From the NCBI GenBank assembly GCA_947441065.1, contig CANESI010000007.1:1-64000 (forward strand): 64,000 bases of DNA, written 5' to 3'. This DNA is from Caulobacteraceae bacterium. Lineage in GTDB: Bacteria > Pseudomonadota > Alphaproteobacteria > Caulobacterales > Caulobacteraceae. Under the pieces are notes generated by a model, which worked only from the letters and a program-made list of their open reading frames with translations, was not told the DNA's origin and did no database searches. Positions 34,451 through 43,447 of the stretch are shown one piece after another (position 1 is the first letter of the stretch; every line of letters starts with the position of its first letter). A program made the position numbers and the translations under genes.

Positions 34451-36712
34451 ATGCCCACGCCGGGTCTAGCCATACGGGGTCCGCGCAGTCTTCTGCGCCA
34501 GATTCGCGAAGCGATGGCCAGTGGCGGTCCTGCGCAGGCACGCCTGAATATGGTCGTGCGGATCATTGCTCAGTCGATGGTGGCCGAGGTCTGCTCGATC
34601 TATCTGCGGCGTTCGACCAATGATCTGGAGCTGTTCGCCACCGAGGGCCTGAACCCTTCCGCCGTGCACAATACCACCCTAAAGCCGGGTGAAGGTCTGG
34701 TCGGTGAGATCATGCGTCTTGGCCGTCCGCTGAACCTGTCGGACGCGCCGAACAATCCGAACTTCTCCTACCGCCCAGAGACGGGCGAAGATCCGTTCCA
34801 CGCCTTTTTGGGTGTGCCGCTGCTGCGCGGTGGTCGCACCATCGGCGTTCTGGTCGTCCAGAACCGGACCGAACGGACCTATGCCGAGGAGGAGGTCGAG
34901 GACCTTCAGATCATCGCCATGGTGCTGGCCGAGATGGTCGCGGGCGGCGAACTGTTCAATGAGGCCGAACTGAAGAATGTCGAACTGGCCCCCCACAAGC
35001 CCGAACGGCTGAAGGGCGCGAAGTTTGCCGATGGTCTGGCCTATGGGCGCGCGGTCCTGCATGAGGCGGCGGTGATGACTTCGGACCTGCTTTCCGAGGA
35101 CACACCAGCAGAAACGCTTCGCCTGCAAACGGCCATCGAGGCCCTGCAGCTTCAATTGGATGGCATGCTCGACGGCCATGGTCTGGTCGGCGCCTCCTAT
35201 GACGTGCTCGAAACCTACCGCATGTTTGCCCACGACCGGGGCTGGAACCGGTCTCTCGAAGAGGCGGTCCGGTCTGGTTTGACGGCAGAAGCAGCTGTGG
35301 AGCGGGTGCGGTCTGAGCACCGAGCTCGTCTAGGCCAAGCGCGTGATCCTTATCTGCGCGAACGGTTGCATGATCTTGAAGATCTCAATGACCGCCTGCT
35401 GCGTCACCTGTCAGGCGACGGGGCGGCTGTTCGGATCCTGCCTGAAAACGCCATCTTGATTGCGCGTAACCTCGGTCCCGCCGATCTGCTCGAATATGAC
35501 CGCACCAAGCTCAAGGGTCTGTTGCTGGAGGAGGGCTCATCGGCCAGCCACGCGGCCATCGTCGCACGGGCCTTGGATATACCCTGCGTTGGTCGTCTAT
35601 CGGGCCTGCGAGATCGGGTGTCCGAAGGCGATCCGGTCATTGTTGATGGCGAGTCCGGCGAGGCCTATCTGCGTCCCCGCGCTGATGTCATTGAGGCTGT
35701 GGGCGCGCGGATGGAGGTTCGGGCGCAGAGACGGGCCGAGTTTGCGCGTCTGCGTGACACGCCGGCCATCACCCGCGACGGGGCTAAGATCACCCTCTTG
35801 ATGAATGCCGGTCTGGCCGTTGATCTGGATATTTTGAACGATACGGGCGCGGAGGGTATCGGCCTGTTCCGCACGGAATTTCAGTTCATGGTCGCCGAAG
35901 AGCTGCCGCGTCTTGATGCCCAGACCGTGCTCTATGATCGGGTTTTGGATGCGGCCGAAGGGCGACCCGTGACCTTCCGGACCCTCGATCTGGGCGGTGA
36001 TAAGGTGCTGCCCTATCTGGAGGCAGAGCGCGAAGACAATCCAGCCCTCGGTTGGCGCGCCATCCGCATGGGTCTGGACCGCCCCGCCTTGCTGCGTCTT
36101 CAACTGCGGGCCTTGATTGCCGCCTCGCGAGGCCGCGAACTGCGGATCATGTTCCCGCTGGTCGCCAGCGTTGAGGAATTCCGTGCTGCCCGCGCTCTGG
36201 TCGATCACGAGATCGCGTGGGCTGAGCGGCGAGGGCGCACAGCCCCCGGCCTCTTGCGTGTCGGGGCCATGATCGAGGCTCCAGCCCTAATCTGGCATCT
36301 GGATGCGCTGCTGCCTCTGACCGATTTTGTCTCGGTCGGCACCAACGATCTGATGCAATATCTGTTCGCCGCCGACCGGGGCAATCCTCGGGTGGCCGAC
36401 CGTTATGATCCCCTGTCGCCGCCCGCCCTTCGGGTGATGAAGGCGATCTATGATGCGTGCCATGAGAGCGGAACGCCCGTCTCAGTCTGCGGCGAGATGG
36501 CGGGGCGGCCCCTAGAGGCCTTTGCCTTGCTGGCCTTGGGTTATGATCGCCTGTCCATGCCGCCATCGGGCATTGGTCCGGTCAAGCGGATGGTGCTGTC
36601 CTGCGACCGTGAGGCGGCGCGCCGGGGGGTACTCAACCTTTTAAAGGGGGCCGCCGGGTCGGTTCGAAACGAAATAGAGACCCTAGCTCGGAAGCTATCA
36701 GTATCTATTTAA
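34451..36712 (+). CDS. ptsP: Phosphoenolpyruvate-protein phosphotransferase PtsP (EI-Ntr)
   Basis: 753 residues. Residues about 15-165 are a GAF domain (QSMVAEVCSIYLRR, GEGLVGEIMRLGRPLNLSDA), which binds glutamine in characterised members. An enzyme I region follows, with the phospho-His in EEGSSASHAAIVARALDIPCV, PEP-site motifs GIGLFRTEFQFM and RTLDLGGDKVLPYL, and the signature DFVSVGTNDLMQYLFAADR, CGEMAGRPLEAFALLALG. It starts the nitrogen phosphotransfer chain (PtsP-NPr-EIIA), which adjusts metabolism and (p)ppGpp to nitrogen status. The lysC-ptsP order is common in alphaproteobacteria. Confidence 0.97.
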   Translation: MPTPGLAIRGPRSLLRQIREAMASGGPAQARLNMVVRIIAQSMVAEVCSIYLRRSTNDLELFATEGLNPSAVHNTTLKPGEGLVGEIMRLGRPLNLSDAPNNPNFSYRPETGEDPFHAFLGVPLLRGGRTIGVLVVQNRTERTYAEEEVEDLQIIAMVLAEMVAGGELFNEAELKNVELAPHKPERLKGAKFADGLAYGRAVLHEAAVMTSDLLSEDTPAETLRLQTAIEALQLQLDGMLDGHGLVGASYDVLETYRMFAHDRGWNRSLEEAVRSGLTAEAAVERVRSEHRARLGQARDPYLRERLHDLEDLNDRLLRHLSGDGAAVRILPENAILIARNLGPADLLEYDRTKLKGLLLEEGSSASHAAIVARALDIPCVGRLSGLRDRVSEGDPVIVDGESGEAYLRPRADVIEAVGARMEVRAQRRAEFARLRDTPAITRDGAKITLLMNAGLAVDLDILNDTGAEGIGLFRTEFQFMVAEELPRLDAQTVLYDRVLDAAEGRPVTFRTLDLGGDKVLPYLEAEREDNPALGWRAIRMGLDRPALLRLQLRALIAASRGRELRIMFPLVASVEEFRAARALVDHEIAWAERRGRTAPGLLRVGAMIEAPALIWHLDALLPLTDFVSVGTNDLMQYLFAADRGNPRVADRYDPLSPPALRVMKAIYDACHESGTPVSVCGEMAGRPLEAFALLALGYDRLSMPPSGIGPVKRMVLSCDREAARRGVLNLLKGAAGSVRNEIETLARKLSVSI

Positions 36713-36751
36713 GTCATTGATTTGTAATATTTAGCATGATAATACCGTCAC

Positions 36752-36772
36752 AGATTTGATCTAATCAAATCT
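36752..36772. promoter_or_regulatory. 21-bp perfect palindrome upstream of the RodZ-like gene
   Basis: AGATTTGAT-CTA-ATCAAATCT: two perfect 9-bp arms with a 3-base spacer in the AT-rich 122-base gap, 63 bases before ATG 36835. There is no T-run after it, so it is not a terminator. The symmetry suggests an operator for a dimeric repressor, perhaps the product of the next gene, which has a helix-turn-helix. That is inference. Confidence 0.5.
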
Positions 36773-36834
36773 TGATGAGGGTGAGGGTGCTTTAGGCGCG
36801 ATCTTGCCCCATCAATTCGGGGCATTGGCGGATA

Positions 36835-37935
36835 ATGGCATTGGATAGTGGCCCGTCTTCATCGCGGTTCGGTAGCCTGACGGGTGGTGAGCCCGCTTCG
36901 GTGCCTAGCGATGATGCTTCCCTTGATCCCGCCGCTTCGCCCCTCCGCACCAGTTTCACAATGGCTGACTTTGATCTTGCCCCCACCCTCGGTGATGGCC
37001 TGCGCGCGGCGCGTGAATTTCAAGGTCTGACAGCGGTTCAGGTCGCAGAGATGACGCGGGTGCGCCGGGTCTATCTGGTATCGATTGAAGGCATGCGGTT
37101 TGACGAACTCCCGTCCCGTCCCTTCGCCATGGGCTATGTGCGCGCCTATGCGCAGGCCTTGGGTTTGGATGAGACGCACGTGATTGAGCGGTTCCGCCGC
37201 GAAGTTCCAGACGAGACCGGCCCCCTTCGTGCGCCATCAGGTCTGCAGCCTCAGTCGGATCCTCGCGCTCGGTTGATCGCCAGTGTCGCCCTTGTGGTGT
37301 TCAGCGCTGTCTTGATTTGGAATGTTACCCAGCGCGCGCTGAAGGAACCCTCCGTGCCTGCGCCGACCGTGCCCGATCTGGCCATGGCGGCTTCGGGTCT
37401 GCCGGTCAGTGATCAACATCTTCTGGGGCAACCGGTTGTCAGCCTTGGCGAGCCCCTTCCGGCTCCTGCCGAATCCACCCTTCCAACGGCCTATGTTACC
37501 CCAGGTCTGGCGGAGGCTACGGCAGCGGGTGGGTCGGTGGATATTGCCCAAGCCAATGCCAAGGCTTTAGCTGCCGCACAAAAGGCTGGGGGCGTTACAA
37601 CGTTGGCACCCGCGGCCACGGTTCCGGTCCGTGCGGCCTTTAACCCGCACGGCACAGTCTATGGCGCGGCACCTCAGCAGTCGGTGGTGACGATCCAAGC
37701 GCGCAAAAGCTCGTCGATCATTATCAAGGGCGCTGACGGCTCGGTCTATTTCGCGCGCCAACTGGCCGCTGGCGAAGCCTATCGGGCCCCGATGGTTGCG
37801 GGTCTGACCTTGGATGTGTCTGATCCCGTCGCCTTTGATGTCTATGTGAACGGCGAGTTCACGGGCAAACTCCCGGCTGCCGTGACGCCTCTGTCTCGGC
37901 TGGGCAATGTGGCGGCGGCCTCTTTGGGCAATTAA
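36835..37935 (+). CDS. RodZ-like protein: Xre-type HTH, one membrane helix, DUF4115
   Basis: 366 residues. Residues about 48-120 form a cytoplasmic helix-turn-helix of the RodZ type (LGDGLRAAREFQGLTAVQVAEMTRVRRVYLVSIEGMRFDELPSRPFAMGYVRAYAQALGLD). One membrane helix follows (LIASVALVVFSAVLIW, about 143-158), then a Pro/Ala-rich linker and a C-terminal DUF4115 beta domain (SSSIIIKGADGSVYFARQLAAGEAYRAPMVAGLTLDVSDPVAFDVYVNG). RodZ links MreB filaments to the wall elongation machinery. The 40-residue N-terminal extension is low-complexity, so a start at the internal Met 43 is possible. It precedes ispG, as in many proteobacteria. Confidence 0.88.
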   Translation: MALDSGPSSSRFGSLTGGEPASVPSDDASLDPAASPLRTSFTMADFDLAPTLGDGLRAAREFQGLTAVQVAEMTRVRRVYLVSIEGMRFDELPSRPFAMGYVRAYAQALGLDETHVIERFRREVPDETGPLRAPSGLQPQSDPRARLIASVALVVFSAVLIWNVTQRALKEPSVPAPTVPDLAMAASGLPVSDQHLLGQPVVSLGEPLPAPAESTLPTAYVTPGLAEATAAGGSVDIAQANAKALAAAQKAGGVTTLAPAATVPVRAAFNPHGTVYGAAPQQSVVTIQARKSSSIIIKGADGSVYFARQLAAGEAYRAPMVAGLTLDVSDPVAFDVYVNGEFTGKLPAAVTPLSRLGNVAAASLGN

Positions 37936-37995
37936 GGCCCGGACGCTGAGGATAGGCTTGGGTTTTGCCATCAGACGGCTTAGTTATAGCCCATC

Positions 37996-39144
37996 ATGAG
38001 CGCACACGATCACAGCGATAAGGGCCCGGATGCTGCTGGGCTGGCCCATGTCCGCCCTTGGCGGATGATTCAACGACGCCCCTCGCGCAAGATACGCGTT
38101 GGCTCGGTCGAGGTCGGGGGCGATGCGCCCATCAGCGTTCAATCCATGACCAACACCCTGACCTCTGACGCGGGCGCGACCATTGATCAGATCCGTCAGT
38201 TGGAAGAGGCCGGGGCCGACATTGTCCGGGTCTCCTGTCCCGATGTGGAATCGACAGCGGCCTTCAAGACCATCGCCAAGGCGGCCAAGGTGCCCTTGGT
38301 GGCTGATATCCACTTCCACTATAAGCGCGGCATTGAGGCGGCAAAGGCAGGGGCTGCGTGCCTTAGGATCAATCCGGGCAATATCGGCTCGGCGGACCGG
38401 GTGCGTGATGTCGTCCAAGCGGCCAAGGACCATGGCTGCTCGATCCGCATTGGCGTCAATGCCGGGTCGCTGGAGCGCGAGCTTCTGGAACGCTATGGCG
38501 AGCCCTGCCCCGAGGCGATGGTCGAAAGCGCGCTGAACCATGCGCGCATCCTTCAGGACCATGATTTCCACGAGTTCAAGATCAGCGTCAAAGCCTCCGA
38601 CGCCTTCTTGACCGTCGCGGCCTATCAGATGTTGTCCGAGGCTATCGACTGCCCCCTCCATCTGGGCGTGACCGAGGCCGGGGCCCTGCGTACAGGCACG
38701 GTCAAGTCTTCCATCGGGCTGGGCTCGCTGCTCTGGGCTGGGATTGGCGATACGATCCGCGTGTCCTTGGCCGCTGATCCGGTCGAGGAGGTCAAGGTCG
38801 GCTTTGATATTCTCAAGTCGCTGGGCCTGCGCCATCGCGGCGTCAATATCATTGCCTGCCCCTCCTGCGCGCGGCAGGGGTTCAATGTCATCAAGACGGT
38901 TGAGGCCCTTGAAGAGCGTCTCGCCCATATTGCCACCCCCATGAGCCTGTCGATCATTGGCTGTGTTGTTAACGGCCCCGGCGAGGCCCTCTATACCGAC
39001 ATCGGCTTTACCGGCGGCGGCAAGGGGGCGGGCATGGTCTATACGGCTGGAAAGCCAGACCACAAGATGGACAATGACCATATGATCGACCACATCGTCG
39101 AACTGGTCGAGGCCCGCGCGGCGGTCTTGAAGGCGCAAGTCTAG
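37996..39144 (+). CDS. ispG: 4-hydroxy-3-methylbut-2-en-1-yl diphosphate synthase (flavodoxin)
   Basis: 382 residues. [63 protein letters not shown] and KISVKASD are GcpE motifs. The 4Fe-4S cysteines lie in [12 protein letters not shown] and [12 protein letters not shown], with the catalytic Glu in the last. It performs the penultimate step of the MEP isoprenoid pathway. The length is normal. It follows the RodZ-like gene. Confidence 0.97.
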   Translation: MSAHDHSDKGPDAAGLAHVRPWRMIQRRPSRKIRVGSVEVGGDAPISVQSMTNTLTSDAGATIDQIRQLEEAGADIVRVSCPDVESTAAFKTIAKAAKVPLVADIHFHYKRGIEAAKAGAACLRINPGNIGSADRVRDVVQAAKDHGCSIRIGVNAGSLERELLERYGEPCPEAMVESALNHARILQDHDFHEFKISVKASDAFLTVAAYQMLSEAIDCPLHLGVTEAGALRTGTVKSSIGLGSLLWAGIGDTIRVSLAADPVEEVKVGFDILKSLGLRHRGVNIIACPSCARQGFNVIKTVEALEERLAHIATPMSLSIIGCVVNGPGEALYTDIGFTGGGKGAGMVYTAGKPDHKMDNDHMIDHIVELVEARAAVLKAQV

Positions 39145-39232
39145 CCTCACCCTAGCCCCACCCTTGGCCAAATCGCGCCGATTAGGCTAAAGCAATCCCC
39201 CCGCCGTCTGGCGGTGCAGTTGGAGAGAGTGC

Positions 39233-40309
39233 GTGCATCTTCCTCAGGCCAAGCTAGAGGCTGTTCTGGACCGCTATCGTGAGATCGAAGCCCGGATGGG
39301 TGCGGCCTCCGATGGGGCCGAGATCGTGCGCCTGTCCAAGGAGCATGCCGAACTGCGTCCGGTGGCGGAGGCGGTAGAAACGCTCGCCCGCGCCCGCGCC
39401 GAAGCGCCGGATCTGGAAGAGATGATCGGCAGTGGCGATCCCGACATGGCCAGCATGGCTCGGGAAGAGCTTCAGGTGCTCAGTGAACGCCTGCCGGTCC
39501 TAGAGCGCGAAGTGGCCCTACTGCTGGCCCCCAAGGACAAGGACGAGAACGCCTCGGCCATTCTCGAAGTGCGGGCCGGAACCGGCGGCGATGAGGCGGC
39601 CCTGTTCGCCGGTGACCTTTTCCGCATGTATCAACGCTATGCCCAGCTTCAGGGCTGGCGGGTTGAGGTGGAGTCGATCTCCGAAGGCGATGCGGGCGGC
39701 TTTAAGGAAATCATCGCCTCGATCAATGGCGACGGCGTGTTCGGGCGCATGAAATTTGAGAGCGGCGTGCACCGGGTTCAGCGGGTGCCAGAAACCGAGG
39801 CGGGCGGGCGTATCCACACCTCTGCGGCAACGGTCGCGGTCCTGCCTGAGGTCGAGGATGTCGAGATCGAGATCAACGAGTCCGATATTCGCATCGACAC
39901 CTATCGCTCCAGCGGCGCAGGCGGTCAGCATGTCAACAAGACCGACTCGGCGGTGCGCATCACCCACCTGCCCACGGGTGTCGTGGTGACCAGCTCTGAA
40001 AAATCACAGCACCAGAACCGCGCGCGGGCCATGAAGGTCTTGCAGGCGCGGCTCTATGATATGCAGCGCTCAGCCCTCGACAATGCGCGCGCCGATAGCC
40101 GTAAGAGCCAGGTCGGCAGCGGTGACCGGTCTGAGCGCATCCGGACCTATAATTTCCCGCAAGGCCGGGTGACCGATCACCGGATCAACCTGACCCTCTA
40201 TAGCCTGCCCAAGCTGCTGGAGGGCGATGGACTGGATGAGATGATCAAGGCCCTGATCGCCGAAGATCAGGCCGAGCGCCTTGCCTCGCTCGAAGATGAG
40301 TACGGCTGA
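39233..40309 (+). CDS. prfA: Peptide chain release factor 1
   Basis: 358 residues from GTG 39233 ([15 protein letters not shown]). The catalytic GGQ is in [18 protein letters not shown]. The stop-codon-reading PxT motif is PET ([27 protein letters not shown]), the RF1 rather than RF2 form. It releases peptides at UAA and UAG. PrmC, which methylates the GGQ glutamine, is encoded two genes downstream, a conserved pairing. Confidence 0.97.
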   Translation: MHLPQAKLEAVLDRYREIEARMGAASDGAEIVRLSKEHAELRPVAEAVETLARARAEAPDLEEMIGSGDPDMASMAREELQVLSERLPVLEREVALLLAPKDKDENASAILEVRAGTGGDEAALFAGDLFRMYQRYAQLQGWRVEVESISEGDAGGFKEIIASINGDGVFGRMKFESGVHRVQRVPETEAGGRIHTSAATVAVLPEVEDVEIEINESDIRIDTYRSSGAGGQHVNKTDSAVRITHLPTGVVVTSSEKSQHQNRARAMKVLQARLYDMQRSALDNARADSRKSQVGSGDRSERIRTYNFPQGRVTDHRINLTLYSLPKLLEGDGLDEMIKALIAEDQAERLASLEDEYG

Positions 40310-40313
40310 ACCG

Positions 40314-41087
40314 ATGGCCGGGATCGTCACGGGCCTCTATCGCCACCCGATCAAGGGCTTTACGCCAGAGCGTCTGGACCAGGTGAACCTGACGGCCGGG
40401 GCCTATTTTCCTTGTGACCGGTTGTTTGCCATTGAGGATGGTCCCAGCGGCTTTGATCCAACAGCCCCGGCCTACATCTCCAAGACCCGGTTCACGGTGC
40501 TGGCCAAGATCGCCGAGGTCGCGCGTGCCCGCACTTCCTATGATGAGGCCAGCGGTCATGTGACCGTTGAAGCCGATGGCATGGAGCCCTTGTTGGCCGA
40601 TCTGGCCACGGATGCAGGGTCTAGCGTCCTGTGCGACTGGCTGACCCGGCTTCTCGGTGATCAGGCTTCTGGGCCTTTACGGTTGCTGAAGGGACCTCAG
40701 AGCCACCGGTTCATGGATGATCCGACGGGCTATGTCTCGGTGATCAATCTGGCCAGTGTACGAGACCTTGAGGCGCGGATGGGCGTGCCGATAGATCCCT
40801 TGCGCTTTCGGGCCAATCTCTATGTCGAGGGCTGGCCCGCCTGGGCTGAAATGGATCAGGTCGGCCAGACTGTGACCATGGGTGAGGCTGAGGCCAAGAT
40901 CACCAAGCCGATTGTCCGTTGCGCGGCGACCCATGTTGATCCTGTGACCGGCGAACGGGACCTTGATCTGGTCTCGGCCCTGTTCGAGGCCTATGGCCAT
41001 CGCTTTTGCGGCGTCTATCTATCTGTTACCCTAGGTGGAATGATCCGGCTGGGAGATGATGTCCTATTGGATAGGTCTCGTCTTTGA
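40314..41087 (+). CDS. MOSC domain-containing protein
   Basis: 257 residues from ATG 40314 (MAGIVTGLYRHPIKGFTPE); an in-frame ATG at 40296 overlapping the prfA end is also possible. MOSC N-terminal beta-barrel motif LYRHPIKGF, CDRLFAIEDGP, and a core with DPLRFRANLYVEGWPAWAEMD and PIVRCAATHVDPVTGERDLDL, which carries the conserved Cys thought to bind molybdenum cofactor sulfur. No molybdoenzyme is adjacent. It is inserted between prfA and prmC and probably shares their transcript. Confidence 0.92.
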   Translation: MAGIVTGLYRHPIKGFTPERLDQVNLTAGAYFPCDRLFAIEDGPSGFDPTAPAYISKTRFTVLAKIAEVARARTSYDEASGHVTVEADGMEPLLADLATDAGSSVLCDWLTRLLGDQASGPLRLLKGPQSHRFMDDPTGYVSVINLASVRDLEARMGVPIDPLRFRANLYVEGWPAWAEMDQVGQTVTMGEAEAKITKPIVRCAATHVDPVTGERDLDLVSALFEAYGHRFCGVYLSVTLGGMIRLGDDVLLDRSRL

Positions 41088-41114
41088 ACGCCTAAGAGTG
41101 AGTGCCCATTGCCT

Positions 41115-42014
41115 ATGACTGGTTTTGATATTTCGGAAGGTTTGACCTTGGTTCAAGCTTGGACGGCCGCACGCCATCGGCTTGCCGCCGCCTCGATTGA
41201 AAGCCCGGTCATCGATGCGCGTCTGCTGCTCGAGGTCGCCGCCAGTGCCACCCGGACCGACATTGTCACCGATCCCTACCGGCCTCTCACCCCAGAGCAG
41301 ATCAGGACCTATGATGGTTATCTAGCGCGCCGCGAAGCGCGGGAACCGGTCAGTCACATCATCGGCCGCAAGGGCTTTTGGACCCTCGAGCTGAAGGTCA
41401 CGCCGGACGTTCTGACCCCGCGTCCCGACACGGAGGTCATTGTTGATCTGGTGGTCAAGACCTCACCCATGGATAAGAAGGTTCGTATCCTTGATCTGGG
41501 CGTGGGTTCGGGGGCCATTATCCTCGCCATCCTCAACGAGCTGCCCTTGGCAGAGGGTATCGGCATCGATATTTCGCTTCCGGCCCTTGAGGTGGCGCGC
41601 GAGAATGCGGCGCGGGTCCTGCTGGAACATCGGGTGACCTTTGCCCATGCCAACTGGACCGAGGGCCAACAGGACGAGGCCTACGACATTGTGGTGTCGA
41701 ACCCGCCCTATATCGCTACCGATGTCATAGCGACCTTGGAACCAGAGGTGCGTGACCACGAGCCGATGCTGGCCCTAGACGGCGGCGCAGACGGGCTCAA
41801 TGTCTACCGATTGCTGGCCGGTGAGATCATGCGGGTCTTGAAGCCCGACGGCTGGTTCGCCATCGAAATTGGCTATGATCAGTCCAAATCGGTGGAGGCC
41901 TTGATGCGCGAGGCTGGGGCGCAGCGGGTCCGTACCGTCCGTGACCTCTCCAATCGCGACCGTGTTGTTACGGGCGTAAAAAATATCCTTGGAAAAGCTG
42001 TCACTATTGGCTAG
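41115..42014 (+). CDS. prmC: Release factor glutamine N5-methyltransferase
   Basis: 299 residues from ATG 41115 (a TTG two codons earlier is less likely). The N-terminal helical domain includes DARLLLEVAASATRTDIVTDP and REPVSHIIGRKGFW. The SAM-binding motif is RILDLGVGSGAIILAIL, and the signature NPPY is in IVVSNPPYIATDVIATL. It methylates the GGQ glutamine of RF1 and RF2. Downstream of prfA and MOSC. Confidence 0.96.
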   Translation: MTGFDISEGLTLVQAWTAARHRLAAASIESPVIDARLLLEVAASATRTDIVTDPYRPLTPEQIRTYDGYLARREAREPVSHIIGRKGFWTLELKVTPDVLTPRPDTEVIVDLVVKTSPMDKKVRILDLGVGSGAIILAILNELPLAEGIGIDISLPALEVARENAARVLLEHRVTFAHANWTEGQQDEAYDIVVSNPPYIATDVIATLEPEVRDHEPMLALDGGADGLNVYRLLAGEIMRVLKPDGWFAIEIGYDQSKSVEALMREAGAQRVRTVRDLSNRDRVVTGVKNILGKAVTIG

Positions 42015-42290
42015 AGCATTAGTGTCTCCACCCAATAAGTCGGCGTTTAGGAGAAAGCGGTTGTTCAAACCCAATCGCCTCTGACCTCCGACAGACTCGG
42101 TCATCGCCAATGTCACCCTCGCTCATCGCGAAGGCCGTTGTCGACGGATAGGGGACAAGGAACCACCCACGTTTTCAAACAGGACATTCGGGGTTAGCCC
42201 CAGTCCCGACAGAGGCTTCAGCCCAAGGTCCCCTTATAACGTCCCTCTTGGCCGTTCAGGCGTCCCGGCGAACCAGGTCACCGACAAGAT
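42015..42290. other. Gap before the DUF4167 gene
   Basis: 276 bases without a convincing gene. They hold a small GGGG-TTA-GCCCC hairpin near 42190-42200 and no clear promoter elements or RBS that I could identify. They probably contain the DUF4167 promoter and leader. Confidence 0.4.
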
Positions 42291-43373
42291 ATGAGAGATT
42301 TCAAAGGAATGAAGCGGCAGCGTGGCCGCGGTCGGCCCGGCGGTGGCAATACTGGCGGCGGTGGCAAGCCGCAGCAGAACGCCAACCGAGCCTTCGAATC
42401 CAATGGCCCTGATGGGGTCAAGATTCGCGGCCATGCCCAGCACGTCTTCGAAAAGTACCAGCAACTGGCCCGTGACGCGTCGTCAGCGGGTGACCGGGTT
42501 CTGGCCGAAAACTACCTGCAACATGCCGAGCACTATTTCCGGCTCCTGAGGGCGGTTCAGCCTCACCGCACGGCGGCTGAAATTCTCGGACGTGATTCGA
42601 TTGCGTCGGGCTTCGACATCGATTTCGAAGATGAGAACGGCGACTATCCGGCAGAGACGCAGGAGGCTGAGGTCAGCGACGAGCAACCTCGCCCAGACCA
42701 GCGTCAAGACCAGCGTCAAGACCAGCGCCCCGATCAGCGACCAGAGCCGCGTCAAGAGCAACCGCGTCAAGATATGCGTCAGGACCAACGCGGAGAGGGT
42801 CGCCAAGACCAGCCTCGCCGGGATCGTGACCGCAACTTTGGCCGCGACCGCGAACGCGAACCGCGCCAGCAGGGCGAACGTTTCCAACAGGGCGACCGTC
42901 CTCAAGGCGATCGGCCTCAAGGGGACCGCCCTCAGGGGGACCGTCAGGACCGCCCAGAGCGTCAGGACCGGCCTGAGCGGCAAGATCGTCCGCAGGGCGA
43001 ACGGTTCCAAGGGGACCGTGTCCAAGGGGATCGTCCAGAACGTCCCTATCGTGATGATCGCCGTGAGCGCTATGAAAACCGCGAACGCTATAGCGAGCGG
43101 CCTTCCGATCCCTTGGCGGTCGTTGAGCCAGAGGCGACCCCTCTGACCCAACCGGCACCGATGCAAGAGGCATCGCCCGTCTTGCGCTCGCAGGACGGAT
43201 CCACCAGCCATGCCCCTGCGTTCCTGCAGGCGCGTCCTGAGCCCTTAGCGGCCCCTACAGCCCCTGAGCCTGCGGGCCAAGGGCTGGAAGAGGTTAAGCC
43301 CAAGCCTCGGCGTGGTCGGCCACCGCGTAACCCTGAAGCAGCGAAACCATCGGGTTCGACGGACGAGGGCTAG
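42291..43373 (+). CDS. DUF4167 family protein with long charged repeat region
   Basis: 360 residues. The N-terminal 95 residues are the DUF4167 domain (MRDFKGMKRQRGRGRPGGGN, then IRGHAQHVFEKYQQLARDASSAGDRVLAENYLQHAEHYFRLLRAVQ), found after prmC throughout alphaproteobacteria. The rest is unstructured: RQDQ/RPDQR repeats, then GDRPQ and RQDRPE repeats, then a Pro-rich stretch ending RRGRPPRNPEAAKP, a possible AT-hook (RGRP). A nucleic-acid or ribosome-associated role is suggested by the basic RG-rich ends but is not established. Confidence 0.93.
   Translation: MRDFKGMKRQRGRGRPGGGNTGGGGKPQQNANRAFESNGPDGVKIRGHAQHVFEKYQQLARDASSAGDRVLAENYLQHAEHYFRLLRAVQPHRTAAEILGRDSIASGFDIDFEDENGDYPAETQEAEVSDEQPRPDQRQDQRQDQRPDQRPEPRQEQPRQDMRQDQRGEGRQDQPRRDRDRNFGRDREREPRQQGERFQQGDRPQGDRPQGDRPQGDRQDRPERQDRPERQDRPQGERFQGDRVQGDRPERPYRDDRRERYENRERYSERPSDPLAVVEPEATPLTQPAPMQEASPVLRSQDGSTSHAPAFLQARPEPLAAPTAPEPAGQGLEEVKPKPRRGRPPRNPEAAKPSGSTDEG
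42695..42800 (+). repeat. In-frame tandem repeat encoding (R/D)QDQR units
   Basis: Degenerate 12-base units around GACCAGCGTCAA repeat inside the DUF4167 gene, translating to RQDQ, RQDQ, RPDQ, RPEP, RQEQ, RQDM, RQDQ. The period is a multiple of three, so gain or loss of units keeps the frame. Confidence 0.75.
42878..43035 (+). repeat. In-frame tandem repeat encoding GDRPQ and RQDRPE units
   Basis: Successive units of 15 to 18 bases (around GGCGATCGGCCTCAA, then GACCGTCAGGACCGC) encode GDRPQ three or four times, then RQDRPE twice, then G(E/D)R(F/V)QGDR. The near-identity of neighbouring units suggests recent slippage. Confidence 0.75.
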
Positions 43374-43409
43374 ACCCTAGCCGATGACCTGAAGATGATC
43401 TTTGAAGCC

Positions 43410-43447
43410 AAGACCGGTCATCGTCCCTGACCGGTCTTTTCTTTGTC
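43410..43447 (+). terminator. Terminator between DUF4167 and the M23 peptidase gene
   Basis: An 11-bp perfect stem AAGACCGGTCA / TGACCGGTCTT with a 7-base loop is followed by TTCTTTG on the plus strand. The left arm contains the stop codon of the convergent M23 gene. On the minus strand no T-run follows, so it mainly serves DUF4167. Confidence 0.8.

Noticed and set aside
37984..39171. Open frame of 395 codons antisense to ispG
   Set aside because: It mirrors the full length of ispG, which has unmistakable GcpE motifs. The antisense product is low-complexity-like.
42015..42290. Riboswitch or structured RNA before DUF4167
   Set aside because: Only a small hairpin is visible, with no recognisable conserved core.
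42483..43211. 242-codon hydrophobic frame antisense to DUF4167
   Set aside because: Leu/Thr-rich repeats are the reverse of the Arg/Gln/Asp codon repeats in the real gene. No start signal.
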